Of a stretch of 64,000 bases of DNA, positions 35,005 through 43,128 are shown one piece after another (positions within the stretch are counted from its first letter, which is position 1; each line of letters opens with the position of its first letter). The notes under the pieces are model-generated. The model did not search any database. It worked only from the letters and a program-made list of their open reading frames with translations, and was not told the origin of the DNA. Source of the DNA: Bog-473 sp963824195 (GTDB lineage: Bacteria; Actinomycetota; Acidimicrobiia; Acidimicrobiales; RAAP-2); NCBI GenBank assembly GCA_963824195.1, contig CAWGOJ010000007.1, positions 1 to 64,000 on the forward strand. The letters are read 5' to 3'. A program made the position numbers and the translations under genes.

Positions 35005-35715
35005 GTGTCCGACGCCGCGGCCGAGCGCGTCCTCACCGAAGGTGACATGGAGGTGCATGGGCGCATCGCGGGCAGTTCCAACGCCACCCTGCTCGTGACC
35101 TGCTGCCTCGCCGGCGAGGAGCTCCTGGCCGTCTACAAGCCGCACAAGGGGGAGCGACCGCTGTGGGACTTCCCCGGTGGGCTCTTCCGGCGCGAGGTGG
35201 CCGCCTACGTGCTCTCCGAGCACCTGGGCTGGGGGCTGGTCCCCGAGACGGTGGAGCGCCATGAGGGCCCCTTCGGGCCCGGCTCCGTCCAGCGCTTCGT
35301 CCACGAGGACGGCACCTCGCACTACTTCACCCTGCGCGACGAGCCGAAGTGGCACCCCGTGCTCATGCGCCTGTGCGCCTTCGACGTCGTGGCCAACAAC
35401 GCCGACCGCAAGAGCGGCCACGTCCTCCTGGCCGAGAACCGGCTCTGGGCCATCGACAACGGGCTCTGCTTCAACACCGACGACAAGCTGCGCACCGTGA
35501 TCTGGGACTTCGGCGGGGCCCCCCTCGAGGCCGAGGTGCAGGACGACCTGGCCCGGCTGGCCCACGACGGGCCCCCGCCGGCGCTGTGCGAGCTCATCGA
35601 GCCGTCCGAGGTGGCCGCCACCCTCGACCGCGTGGCCTGGCTGCTCAGCCTGCGCGCCCTGCCCGAGCTGGTCGACGACGGTGGCTGGCCGCCCTACCCC
35701 TGGCCGCTGGTCTGA
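35005..35715 (+). CDS. SCO1664 family protein (PI3/4-kinase-like fold)
   Basis: 236 residues of the SCO1664 family (TIGR03843), distantly related to phosphatidylinositol 3/4-kinases: AVYKPHKGERPLWDFPGGLF (ATP Lys), RLCAFDVVANNADRKSGHVL (catalytic Asp/Asn) and WAIDNGLCF (metal Asp) match the kinase order. Substrate unknown. GTG at 35005, five bases after the DUF3090 stop. In mycobacteria and Streptomyces the mycothiol ligase gene mshC usually follows; here it is replaced by a convergent SGNH gene. Confidence 0.85.
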   Translation: MSDAAAERVLTEGDMEVHGRIAGSSNATLLVTCCLAGEELLAVYKPHKGERPLWDFPGGLFRREVAAYVLSEHLGWGLVPETVERHEGPFGPGSVQRFVHEDGTSHYFTLRDEPKWHPVLMRLCAFDVVANNADRKSGHVLLAENRLWAIDNGLCFNTDDKLRTVIWDFGGAPLEAEVQDDLARLAHDGPPPALCELIEPSEVAATLDRVAWLLSLRALPELVDDGGWPPYPWPLV

Positions 35716-35774
35716 ACCGAGCCAGTCTCGGGATCCTTGCCGCACGCGTCGGATGTGCCGCACGTGGAGCTGGA

Positions 35775-35788
35775 GCGCCTTCGGGCGC
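35775..35788. terminator. UUCG-loop hairpin between convergent genes
   Basis: GCGCC, TTCG, GGCGC (35775-35788): a short stem capped by the extra-stable cUUCGg tetraloop on the plus strand, between the SCO1664-family stop and the SGNH gene stop. Likely terminator for the trio. Confidence 0.35.
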
Positions 35789-36853
35789 CTAGATGTGGTA
35801 GCCGAGCGACTGGAGCTCGCCGATCACCTGCTGGGCCACGACCTGCCCCCCGCCCGGCGTCAGGTGCGTGCCGTCGGGGGTCCGGACGTTGACGATCTGC
35901 CCGGCCGCGTTGGTGACGAAGGCGGTGTAGCCCCCCTGCGCCGTGCCCAGTGACTTGTCCGTGCTCACGAAGGTCACCGCCGGGTGCGCCAGCGTCGCCT
36001 GGTGTTGGACCACGGCGTTGACGTCGGACATCTGCGCGTTGAGGCCCGGGTCCTGCATGGGCGGCATGCCCACCCACACGACGGTGGCGCCCCCGCTCCC
36101 GGCGATCTGCATGAACTGGGCCACCCTCTGGGCGTACAGGGTGTTCCACTGCGGCGAGGTGTAGGGCACGTCCGGGGGGCCGAGGAAGTCCTGGGCGTCG
36201 TTGGCCCCGATCATCACCACGACGACCTGCGGCTGCGTCGACTTGATGTCCGCCGTCAGCTCCGCCGGCCAGTTGAAGTAGTCGGGCCGGGTCAGGCCCG
36301 TGCTCACCCGGCCGTCGAGCGCCGCGTTGACGACGCCCGTCCCGGCGAGGTCAGACTGCAGCGGCCCCCCCATGTCGAGGCCGATGGAGTCGCCCACGAT
36401 CAGGACCCGCAAGGGTTCGGCCGCGGTCGGGAGCTTCGGGTTGGGCGGCACCGTCGTCGGCGACGAGACGCTCCCAGCGCCGTGCCCCGGCCTGGGTCTC
36501 GGCCCCGACGACGTCAGCCCGACCGACCCGCTGGAGAGGCCGTTACCACGCCCGGTCACCGACACGATGTGCGAGAGCCCCAGAGCCCGGCTGAGCGCCG
36601 CCACCGGGCCCACCAGGTCGAGGCTCACGGTGCGGCGCGTGCCGACGGGCGAGACCTGGGCGTTGTGCTGCAGCGTCGGCGCGAACAGCAGGAACCACAC
36701 GGCGAAGGCACCGGTGCCCAGGGCGAGCACGCGGGTCCAGCGGGTCCGCACCCGGCCGTCGGCCGGCGGCGCCAGCTCGGCGTGCGGGTGGGACTGCCAT
36801 TCGGAGTCCGACTCCCACTGCACGGAGTGGGGTGGCGTGCGGGCGTCCGTCAT
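35789..36853 (-). CDS. Membrane-anchored SGNH hydrolase (DUF459/AlgJ-like)
   Basis: 354 residues: a cytoplasmic N-terminal tail of about 40 residues, one membrane helix (VLALGTGAFAVWFLLFAPTL), a Ser/Pro/Gly-rich linker and an extracytoplasmic SGNH domain. Block I is VLIVGDSIGLDMGGPL (Ser), block III MIGANDAQDF (Asn), block V GTHLTPGGGQVVAQQVI (Asp/His region). In alginate and peptidoglycan O-acetylation such proteins transfer the acetyl group delivered by an MBOAT partner. The ATG overlaps the MBOAT stop (TGATG), strong evidence that the two work as a pair. Confidence 0.85.
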   Translation of the reverse strand: MTDARTPPHSVQWESDSEWQSHPHAELAPPADGRVRTRWTRVLALGTGAFAVWFLLFAPTLQHNAQVSPVGTRRTVSLDLVGPVAALSRALGLSHIVSVTGRGNGLSSGSVGLTSSGPRPRPGHGAGSVSSPTTVPPNPKLPTAAEPLRVLIVGDSIGLDMGGPLQSDLAGTGVVNAALDGRVSTGLTRPDYFNWPAELTADIKSTQPQVVVVMIGANDAQDFLGPPDVPYTSPQWNTLYAQRVAQFMQIAGSGGATVVWVGMPPMQDPGLNAQMSDVNAVVQHQATLAHPAVTFVSTDKSLGTAQGGYTAFVTNAAGQIVNVRTPDGTHLTPGGGQVVAQQVIGELQSLGYHI

Positions 36854-38280
36854 CAGAAGCGGTAGTAGATGAAGGGCGCGACGCCGACCGGACCGAAGGT
36901 GGTGATGCCGAGCAAGGCGAATCCGAGCAGGCCGACCTGCACGGCGGCCCGCTGCCGGGAGAACGCCGCCTGCAGGCGGCCCACGCTCAGGGTGGGCACG
37001 AACTGGGCAGCGATGATGCCCAGCACGGTAACGACGAGCAGCGGCGTGACGAGCGGGGATGGCTGGCCCCACCCTTTCAGGACCCGGCCGAGCACGGCGA
37101 AGGCCTGCGACATGCCCGAGGCATTGAAGAACACCCACCCCAGGCATACGAATTGGAAGGTGAGGAACCGCTGAACCCAGACCCGCACCGGGCCGTCGGC
37201 CACCGCCGGCAGCCCACGGCGCACGCGGCTGGTGCGGCGCACATGCCCGAAGCTCTGCCCGAGCCCCTGGAGCGTGCCCCAGGCCACGAACGTCCATGCC
37301 GCGCCGTGCCACAGCCCCCCGAGGACCATCGTGATCATGATGTTGCGGATGGTCTGCGCCTGGCTGCCCGCACTCCCGCCGAGCGGGATGTAGAGGTAGT
37401 CCCGCAACCAACGCGAGAGCGTCATGTGCCAGCGCCGCCAGAAGTCCTGCAGGTTGCGCGCCGTGTAGGGCGCGTCGAAGTTCTGGGGGAAGCGGATGCC
37501 GAGCAGCAAGGCGAGGCCGATGGCGATGTCCGTGTACCCGCTGAAGTCGCAGTAGATCTGCACTGCGTACCCCCACGCCGCGAAGATGGCCTCGGGGGCG
37601 GAGTGCTGGCTCGGGGACGTGAAGACGGGCGTCACGATCGCGCTCGAGACGTAGGAGGAGATCACGACCTTCTTGAACAGCCCGGACAGAATCAGCCAGA
37701 AGGCGCGCGAGTAGTCGACTGCGTTGGGGTCGCGGCGCCTGCGGATCTGTGGCAGCAGTTCCGTCCCCCGCACGATCGGCCCGGACAGGAGGTGGGGGAA
37801 GAACGAAAGGTAGAGCGCGAAGTCCAACGGCTTGGCCGGCTCGAGCTCCCGACGGTAGACGTCGACCACGTAGCTGATGGCCATGAAGGTGAAGAAGGAG
37901 ATCGCGATGGGCAGCCCGACCTGCAGGAGGGGGATCGCCCGGCCCAGCCCGACGGCGTGGGTGACGTTGTCCACGTTCACCGAGACGAAGCCGTAGTACT
38001 TGAACCAGCCGAGGATCCCGAGCAGTGCGGCGACCGAGACCGCCATGGCGATGCGCCGACTGCGCTCGTCGCTCGTCGCCGCCACCCAGGCCGCCCCGAT
38101 GAACGACACGACGGTCGTGGCCAGCAGCAGCAGGCAGTAGCTCCACCCCACCCAGCCGTAGAACACGTAGCTCAGCGCGATCATGGAGAGCTTCCACCAG
38201 CGCGCGTAGGGGTTGAGCAGCCAGTTCACCGTGTACGCGACGGCGAAGAAGATAGCGAAGTCGATCGTGGGAAAGAGCAT
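36853..38280 (-). CDS. MBOAT-family acyltransferase (AlgI/PatA-like)
   Basis: A 475-residue polytopic O-acyltransferase with about eleven hydrophobic helices. The membrane His is in MVLGGLWHGAAWTFVAWG; upstream are the family signatures LSFFPHLLSGPIVRG, YCDFSGYTDIAIGLALLLGI and FWRRWHMTLSRWLRDYLYIPLGG. It would move an acetyl or other acyl group across the membrane for attachment to a cell-envelope polymer. First gene of a two-gene operon with the SGNH protein. The acceptor polymer is unknown. The 202 bases downstream of etfA up to this start show only a weak hairpin. Confidence 0.92.
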   Translation of the reverse strand: MLFPTIDFAIFFAVAYTVNWLLNPYARWWKLSMIALSYVFYGWVGWSYCLLLLATTVVSFIGAAWVAATSDERSRRIAMAVSVAALLGILGWFKYYGFVSVNVDNVTHAVGLGRAIPLLQVGLPIAISFFTFMAISYVVDVYRRELEPAKPLDFALYLSFFPHLLSGPIVRGTELLPQIRRRRDPNAVDYSRAFWLILSGLFKKVVISSYVSSAIVTPVFTSPSQHSAPEAIFAAWGYAVQIYCDFSGYTDIAIGLALLLGIRFPQNFDAPYTARNLQDFWRRWHMTLSRWLRDYLYIPLGGSAGSQAQTIRNIMITMVLGGLWHGAAWTFVAWGTLQGLGQSFGHVRRTSRVRRGLPAVADGPVRVWVQRFLTFQFVCLGWVFFNASGMSQAFAVLGRVLKGWGQPSPLVTPLLVVTVLGIIAAQFVPTLSVGRLQAAFSRQRAAVQVGLLGFALLGITTFGPVGVAPFIYYRF

Positions 38281-38482
38281 CGGCGAAGATCAGGAAGGTG
38301 CGCCGAATGTACCGCCGGTTGCCCCGTCAGAACGCGCACGCGCGGCACGTGTGAGCCCGATGTGGCCCCGGCACGGCCGGCTCAACTTCCCACACTCTGC
38401 CAGTGCCGCCGACCCACCCCCAAAAAATCTGGGTGGCCGGGCGGGCAGCGGTCTCCCGCTCAGCGCGCCAGCCGCCTGCGGC

Positions 38483-39454
38483 TCAGCCCTTGGCCTTGAG
38501 CGCCTCGATGAGCGCAGGCAGCACCTTGTGCACGTCGCCCACGATCCCGAGGTCGGCCACCGAGAAGATGGGGGCCTCCTGATCCTTGTTGATGGCGATG
38601 ATGTTCTTCGAGCCCTTCATGCCCACCAGGTGCTGGGTGGCGCCCGAGATCCCGCAGGCCACATAGACCGTCGGCTTCACGGTCTTGCCGGTCTGGCCGA
38701 CCTGGTGCGAGTAGGGCACCCAACCGGCGTCGACGATGGCACGGCTCGCGCCGGCGGCACCGTGGAGCAGCTTGGCCAGCTCCTCGATCAGCGCGTAATT
38801 GGCCGCCTCACCCAGCCCGCGGCCGCCCGAGACGACCACCGCGGCCTCGTCGAGCTTGGGCCCGCTGCGCTCCTCGACGTGGCGCTCGACGATCTTGGCC
38901 GTGTTGGTGGCCGCGACGTCGGGAACCGGAGCAGCAACGACTTCGGCGGCGGCCCCGCCCGACGCCTCCGCGGCGAACGACTTGGCGCGGATCACGAAGA
39001 TGCCGGGACCCTCGCCGGTGAAGCGCGCCGTCACGATGTGGCTGCCGCCGAAGATCGGGTGCTGGCTGGAGAGCCCGCCGTCACCCTCGACGAGGCCAGT
39101 CACGTTGGTCAGGACCGGGCGGTCGAGCTTGGCGGAGAGGCGCCCCGCCACGTCACGGCCCTCGTAGGTGGCCGGCATCAGTATCGCGTCGGGCGCATTC
39201 CCACCCTGGACGAGCGCGGTCAATGCGGCGGCCACCGGCACACCGGGCAGCGCGCCGCCGAGGTCGCCGATGTCGTAGACGGTGGTCGCCCCGTACTCCC
39301 CGAGCGGCCCGGCCAGCGAGGCCACGTCCGCTCCCCACGCCACGGCCTCGACCGTGGACGCGACCGAGCGAGCCTCGGTCAGCAGCTCGAGCGTGACCGG
39401 CGTCGGGCCGTTGTCGCCCACCTCGGCCAGCACCCACACCTTGTCGATCGGCAT
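38483..39454 (-). CDS. etfA: Electron transfer flavoprotein alpha subunit
   Basis: 323 residues. The FAD-binding C-terminal domain is intact: VVSGGRGLGEAANYALIEEL, YSHQVGQTGKTVKPTVYVAC, GISGATQHLVGMKGSKNII and AINKDQEAPIFSVADLGIVGD. With EtfB it carries electrons from acyl-CoA dehydrogenases to the quinone pool. It starts two bases after the etfB stop (TGAGATG), so the subunits are made together. Consistent with the many acyl-CoA-type enzymes in this window. Confidence 0.95.
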   Translation of the reverse strand: MPIDKVWVLAEVGDNGPTPVTLELLTEARSVASTVEAVAWGADVASLAGPLGEYGATTVYDIGDLGGALPGVPVAAALTALVQGGNAPDAILMPATYEGRDVAGRLSAKLDRPVLTNVTGLVEGDGGLSSQHPIFGGSHIVTARFTGEGPGIFVIRAKSFAAEASGGAAAEVVAAPVPDVAATNTAKIVERHVEERSGPKLDEAAVVVSGGRGLGEAANYALIEELAKLLHGAAGASRAIVDAGWVPYSHQVGQTGKTVKPTVYVACGISGATQHLVGMKGSKNIIAINKDQEAPIFSVADLGIVGDVHKVLPALIEALKAKG

Positions 39455-39455
39455 C

Positions 39456-40232
39456 TCAGACCACCTTCAACTGCTCGAGGAAGGCCACCACGCGCTGCGC
39501 GCCGTCGCCCTCGTCCACCACGATCTCTCCTGCAGACCGCGCCTCGGCCTCCGACACGGCGGTGATCTCCTGTCCGGCGCCCAGCGCCCCCACCTGCGAC
39601 GCGTCGATGCCCAAGTCGGCGATGGTCAGGTTGTCGACCGGCTTGGACTTGGCCGCCATGATCCCCTTGAAGGAGGGGTACCTCGGCTCGACGACGCCGG
39701 CGGTGACCGTGACCACGGCCGGCATGGTGCAGACGACCTCGTCGTAGCCCGCCTCGGTCTGGCGCTCGACCTTGACCGAGGTGCCGTCGACGGAGATCGC
39801 CTTGGCGAAGGTGACCGACGGCAGTCCCATGAGCTCTGCCACCTGCACGGGCAGCGTGCCGGTGTACCCGTCGGTCGACTCGGTGGCCATCACGACGAGG
39901 TCGGGGTTGGCCCGCCCGATGGCCGCCGCCAGCACCTTGGCCGTGCCGAGCGCATCGCTGCCCGCCAGCGCGTCGTCGCTGACGAGGATCGCCTTGGCCG
40001 CGCCCATGGCGAGCCCGGTGCGCAGGCCCGACGTCTCGCCGCCGGGAGCCATGGAGACCAGGGTGACCTCGTCGCCCTCGCCCGAAGCCAGCTGGAGGGC
40101 CATCTCGACCCCGTAGTTGTCCGAGTCGTCCATGATGAGCTTGCCGGACCGGTCGAGGGTGTTGGTGTCCGGCTTCAGCGCAGCGGGGGCGGCCGGATCG
40201 GGGATCTGCTTGACGCACACGACGACGTTCAT
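39456..40232 (-). CDS. etfB: Electron transfer flavoprotein beta subunit
   Basis: 258 residues: MNVVVCVKQIPDPAAP is the universal EtfB start (chosen over an upstream ATG at 40271 for that reason). DDSDNYGVEMALQL, the AMP-binding region VMATESTDGYTGTLPVQVAEL and the signature EAGYDEVVCTMPAVVTV follow. The subunit binds AMP and contacts partner dehydrogenases. Operon etfB-etfA. Confidence 0.95.
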   Translation of the reverse strand: MNVVVCVKQIPDPAAPAALKPDTNTLDRSGKLIMDDSDNYGVEMALQLASGEGDEVTLVSMAPGGETSGLRTGLAMGAAKAILVSDDALAGSDALGTAKVLAAAIGRANPDLVVMATESTDGYTGTLPVQVAELMGLPSVTFAKAISVDGTSVKVERQTEAGYDEVVCTMPAVVTVTAGVVEPRYPSFKGIMAAKSKPVDNLTIADLGIDASQVGALGAGQEITAVSEAEARSAGEIVVDEGDGAQRVVAFLEQLKVV

Positions 40233-40306
40233 GGCCGACCATCTTTGTGGACCCGGGCGGTCCCCCGCCATTCGGCCCGGTGACAGGCCCTTTTCGGCCC
40301 TCTTGC

Positions 40307-40324
40307 GGGGGGCTTCAGCCCCCC
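40307..40324 (-). terminator. G/C hairpin spanning the GDPD stop codon
   Basis: GGGGGGC, TTCA, GCCCCCC (40307-40324): a perfect 7-bp all-G/C stem whose loop holds the stop codon of the phosphodiesterase gene (minus strand). Likely terminator or RNA-end barrier between that gene and etfB; no U tract. Confidence 0.4.
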
Positions 40325-41007
40325 TCGCCGCCCACGGCGGCGAGGGCGGCGCGGAGCCGGTCGGTGATCACCGTGTCCACCCCCAGATCGACCATCGCAC
40401 GCAGGTCGTCGGGCGCGTTCACCGTCCACACGTTGACGGCGAGGCCCGCCGAATGGGCCCGGGCCACCAGCTCGGGGGTGACCGAGGTCACGAAGGGGTG
40501 GACGGCCCGGAACCCGGCCGACGTAGCCTCGGCGAGCGCCGGCCCCGGGTCAGGGGCGAACCCCCACAGCGCGCCGAGCGCCAGGCGGCCTTCGGCCGCC
40601 TGCACGGCCATGAGGGTGGCGGCCTGGAAGGACGACACGATGACCCGGTCGGTCCACCCGGCTTCCTGTATCGCCGTTGCCGTCAGGGCCGCCACCGCCT
40701 CCGTGGGGTCCCACCCCGGGTCCTGGGGGGCGTTCTTGATCTCGACATTGACGACCATCCCGTCGCAGACCGCCAGGACGTCGGCCAGGAGGGGCACGTG
40801 GGCCGGCAGATCGGCCACGCCCAGATCAGCGATGACACCGAGCCCCGGGATCTCGGCGTCGTGGTGCACGGCCAGGGCCCCGTCGGCGGTGAGCCGCACG
40901 TCGAGCTCGACCCCGTCGGCCCCCAGACGGCGCGCCTCGACGAAGGCGTCCAGCGTGTTCTCGGTGAACCCCTCTGTACAACCCCTGTGCGCATAGACGG
41001 CCGTCAC
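40315..41007 (-). CDS. Glycerophosphodiester phosphodiesterase
   Basis: A 230-residue GDPD TIM barrel. AHRGCTEGFTENTLDAF gives the first His/Arg and Glu/Asn, VELDVRLTADGALAVHHDAEI the metal Glu/Asp and second His, and VNVEIKN the later Glu. It should release glycerol-3-phosphate from deacylated phospholipids. There is no signal peptide, so cytoplasmic. GTG start with GGGAGG about six bases upstream. The last residues (VGGEGG) are encoded by the terminator-like hairpin. Confidence 0.9.
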   Translation of the reverse strand: MTAVYAHRGCTEGFTENTLDAFVEARRLGADGVELDVRLTADGALAVHHDAEIPGLGVIADLGVADLPAHVPLLADVLAVCDGMVVNVEIKNAPQDPGWDPTEAVAALTATAIQEAGWTDRVIVSSFQAATLMAVQAAEGRLALGALWGFAPDPGPALAEATSAGFRAVHPFVTSVTPELVARAHSAGLAVNVWTVNAPDDLRAMVDLGVDTVITDRLRAALAAVGGEGG

Positions 41008-41152
41008 CAGGACCCTCCCACCCCCGTGTCACAGATACGGCGCGCCGGTGACGGAATTTTGCACAAAATCTCCTTGCCAGGCCCTCGGTGGGCCGTTACC
41101 CTCTCTTGCGTAAACCCGCTTTTCACGAACGGACACCTTTTGGGTCTGATCA

Positions 41153-41168
41153 TGTGAAAAAGATCACA
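41153..41168. promoter_or_regulatory. Perfect CRP-type operator upstream of whiB1
   Basis: TGTGA-AAAAGA-TCACA (41153-41168) matches the CRP/GlxR consensus TGTGA-N6-TCACA at all ten specified bases, 22 bases before the whiB1 start. In Mycobacterium tuberculosis the whiB1 promoter is a known target of the CRP homologue Rv3676, so a conserved cAMP-CRP link is likely. At this distance it would overlap or follow the transcription start, favouring repression or a nearby upstream promoter. Confidence 0.75.
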
Positions 41169-41190
41169 ATGCTGGTGGAGGCACATTCCG

Positions 41191-41490
41191 ATGGCTCTCA
41201 TGTGGAACCGGACCGTCGACTGGGACGCGGACGACTGGCGGCGCGTGGCCGCCTGCCGCAACACCGAACCGGACCTCTTCTTCCCCGTTGGCACGACCGG
41301 TCCGGCTGTCGACCAGATCGAAGCCGCCAAGCGTGTCTGCCGCTCCTGCGAGGCGCTCGAGCCCTGCCTGGACTTCGCGCTGGCGACGAACCAGGAGTCC
41401 GGCGTGTGGGGCGGCACCTCCGAGGAGGAGCGCCGCAAGCTGCGCAAGGCATGGCTGGCTGCACGCCGCTCGCAGCGCGCCGCATTCTGA
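41191..41490 (+). CDS. whiB1: WhiB-family [4Fe-4S] regulator, WhiB1-like
   Basis: A 99-residue WhiB protein. The four cluster cysteines are in ACRNTEPDLFFP, VCRSCEALEPC (C-x2-C-x5-C), and the G(V/I)WGG turn is SGVWGGTSEEERRKLR before a basic tail (RKAWLAARRSQR). WhiB1 binds sigma-A and its cluster reacts with NO. Assignment to the WhiB1 branch rests on sequence and on the neighbour: pdtaS lies convergent next door, as whiB1 (Rv3219) and pdtaS (Rv3220c) do in M. tuberculosis. GTGGAGG at about 41172 is the ribosome site, and a CRP-type palindrome lies just upstream. Confidence 0.88.
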   Translation: MALMWNRTVDWDADDWRRVAACRNTEPDLFFPVGTTGPAVDQIEAAKRVCRSCEALEPCLDFALATNQESGVWGGTSEEERRKLRKAWLAARRSQRAAF

Positions 41491-41537
41491 GCACACCGCA
41501 CCGGCCGCGGGCGTAGGGAATCCCCGGGGCCGCGCCA

Positions 41538-41555
41538 CCCCGCCCGAGCGCGGGG
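41538..41555. terminator. Hairpin between convergent whiB1 and pdtaS
   Basis: CCCCGC (41538-41543), 6-base loop, GCGGGG (41550-41555): a perfect 6-bp G/C stem between the two convergent stops; probable bidirectional terminator. Confidence 0.35.
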
Positions 41556-41574
41556 ACCAGACCCCGGCCCGCCC

Positions 41575-43128
41575 TCATCGCGGCGCCCGCACCGGCACCG
41601 AGATCGCCACCCGCGTCCCGCCACCCTCGTCGGCGGGCATCGCCTCCATGGAAATGGTCCCCTCGAGTTGGCTGACCACCAAGCTGCGCACGATCGAGAG
41701 GCCGAGGCTCGTCGTCCCCTCGATGTCGAAACCCTCCGGCAGCCCCAGCCCGTTGTCGCGCACCTCCACGCGTAGCTCCGTCTCCTCGCTCGACAGTGTC
41801 AGGTCGACGTGGCCCATCGGCGCGGGACCCGCAGCACCGCCCGCCCCCTCGAGCCCGGGCGCCCAGTCGGTGCCGCCGGCGGCCTCGGGGTCGAAGGCGT
41901 GCTCGACGGCGTTCTGCAGCAGCTCGGCCACCGTCACCGCCAGCGGCGTCGCCACGTCGGCCGTGACATCGCCGAGGTCGCCGTGGACGGAGATCACGAC
42001 AGGCTGGGACGACACCACCGAGTCCTCTGCCATCTGCACCAGCGAGGCCACGATCTCCGCGAAGGGCACCTGGTCGCTCGGGTCGCGCGACAGGATCTCG
42101 TGCACGAGGGCGATGGAGCGCACGCGGCGCTCGGCCTCGTGCAGCGCGACCCGTGCCGCACGGTCGCCCACCCGGCGCGCCTGGAGGCTCAGCAGCGACG
42201 AAATCGTCTGCAGGTTGTTCTTGACGCGGTGGTGCACTTCCCGGATGGCCGCGTCCTTGGAGAGGAGCAGCCGGTCGAGGCGTCGCACGTCGGTCACGTC
42301 GCGCAGCAGGATCATCGCCCCGGTCACGACGCCGTGCGAGAGCAGCGGGATGCAGTGGACGAGGACGATGACGTCGGGGCGGCGCTCGACCTCCTCGACG
42401 ACGGGACGCCCCGTGGCCAGCGCCCACTCGACGGCCGACTCCTCGATGTCGAGGTCTCCGAACCGTCGCCCCTCGGGTTGGGTGTAGATCCCCATGCGGT
42501 GGAACGCGTTCATCGCGTTGGGTGACGCGAACTCCACCCGCCCGTCGGCGTCGACCACGACGACGCCGTCACCCACCCGCGGCGCCTCCTCGGTGCCGAC
42601 GTCCTCGTCCGGGAAGGGGAAGGCCGACTGCGCCACCATGTCGGCCAGCCGCTCGAACACGTCGAGGTACGTCCGCTCGTACATGCTGGTGGGCCCCTTG
42701 AGCGGCGCCAGGGAGACGCGCAGCAGTGCGGCGATGATCCGGCCCTCGAAGCGGACGGGGATGTTCTCCACCGGGACCTGCTCGCCCAGGATCGGGTGGT
42801 GGATGCTGCCACGCACGATCTCACCGGTATGCAGGCAGCGGGCCACGAGCGTCCACTGCGACTCGTTGACGGTCTGGCCGACGAGGTCCTGGTCCACCAG
42901 CGTGGGGCGGTTGTTCGGCCGCATCTGCCCGAGCACGACCAGCTCGGGGTCCTCCCCCGCCCCCCGGGCCGAGGCGTCGCCGACGGTGTGCACCGGCACC
43001 AGGAGCAGGAGGTCGGAGAAGGAGAGGTCGGCCAGCACGCTCCAGCTCCCGAGCAGACGCTGCAGGTGCTCGAGCTCCTCGGGCTTGAGGTCGGTGTGGC
43101 TCAGCGCCAGCTCGGCGGGGGTCGGCAC
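41575..43128 (-). CDS. pdtaS: PdtaS-type sensor histidine kinase
   Basis: 517 residues, cytosolic. An N-terminal GAF-like sensor (about 1-150), a PAS domain (about 190-290: VGDGVVVVDADGRVEFASPN), then a HisKA_2 dimerisation box REVHHRVKNNLQTISSLLSL with the phospho-acceptor His and an HWE-like ATPase domain ending DNGLGLPEGFDIEGTTSLGL. This is the PdtaS layout; PdtaS signals to PdtaR, an ANTAR-domain RNA-binding antiterminator, which is not in this window. The nearby response regulators have other output domains. A Gly/Pro-rich loop interrupts the ATPase lid. Convergent with whiB1. Confidence 0.92.
   Translation of the reverse strand: MPTPAELALSHTDLKPEELEHLQRLLGSWSVLADLSFSDLLLLVPVHTVGDASARGAGEDPELVVLGQMRPNNRPTLVDQDLVGQTVNESQWTLVARCLHTGEIVRGSIHHPILGEQVPVENIPVRFEGRIIAALLRVSLAPLKGPTSMYERTYLDVFERLADMVAQSAFPFPDEDVGTEEAPRVGDGVVVVDADGRVEFASPNAMNAFHRMGIYTQPEGRRFGDLDIEESAVEWALATGRPVVEEVERRPDVIVLVHCIPLLSHGVVTGAMILLRDVTDVRRLDRLLLSKDAAIREVHHRVKNNLQTISSLLSLQARRVGDRAARVALHEAERRVRSIALVHEILSRDPSDQVPFAEIVASLVQMAEDSVVSSQPVVISVHGDLGDVTADVATPLAVTVAELLQNAVEHAFDPEAAGGTDWAPGLEGAGGAAGPAPMGHVDLTLSSEETELRVEVRDNGLGLPEGFDIEGTTSLGLSIVRSLVVSQLEGTISMEAMPADEGGGTRVAISVPVRAPR

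Noticed and set aside
38411..38440. CCACCC / GGGTGG hairpin downstream of etfA
   Set aside because: Six-bp stem with an 11-base loop holding the A/T run inside the loop, not after it; too weak for a terminator call.
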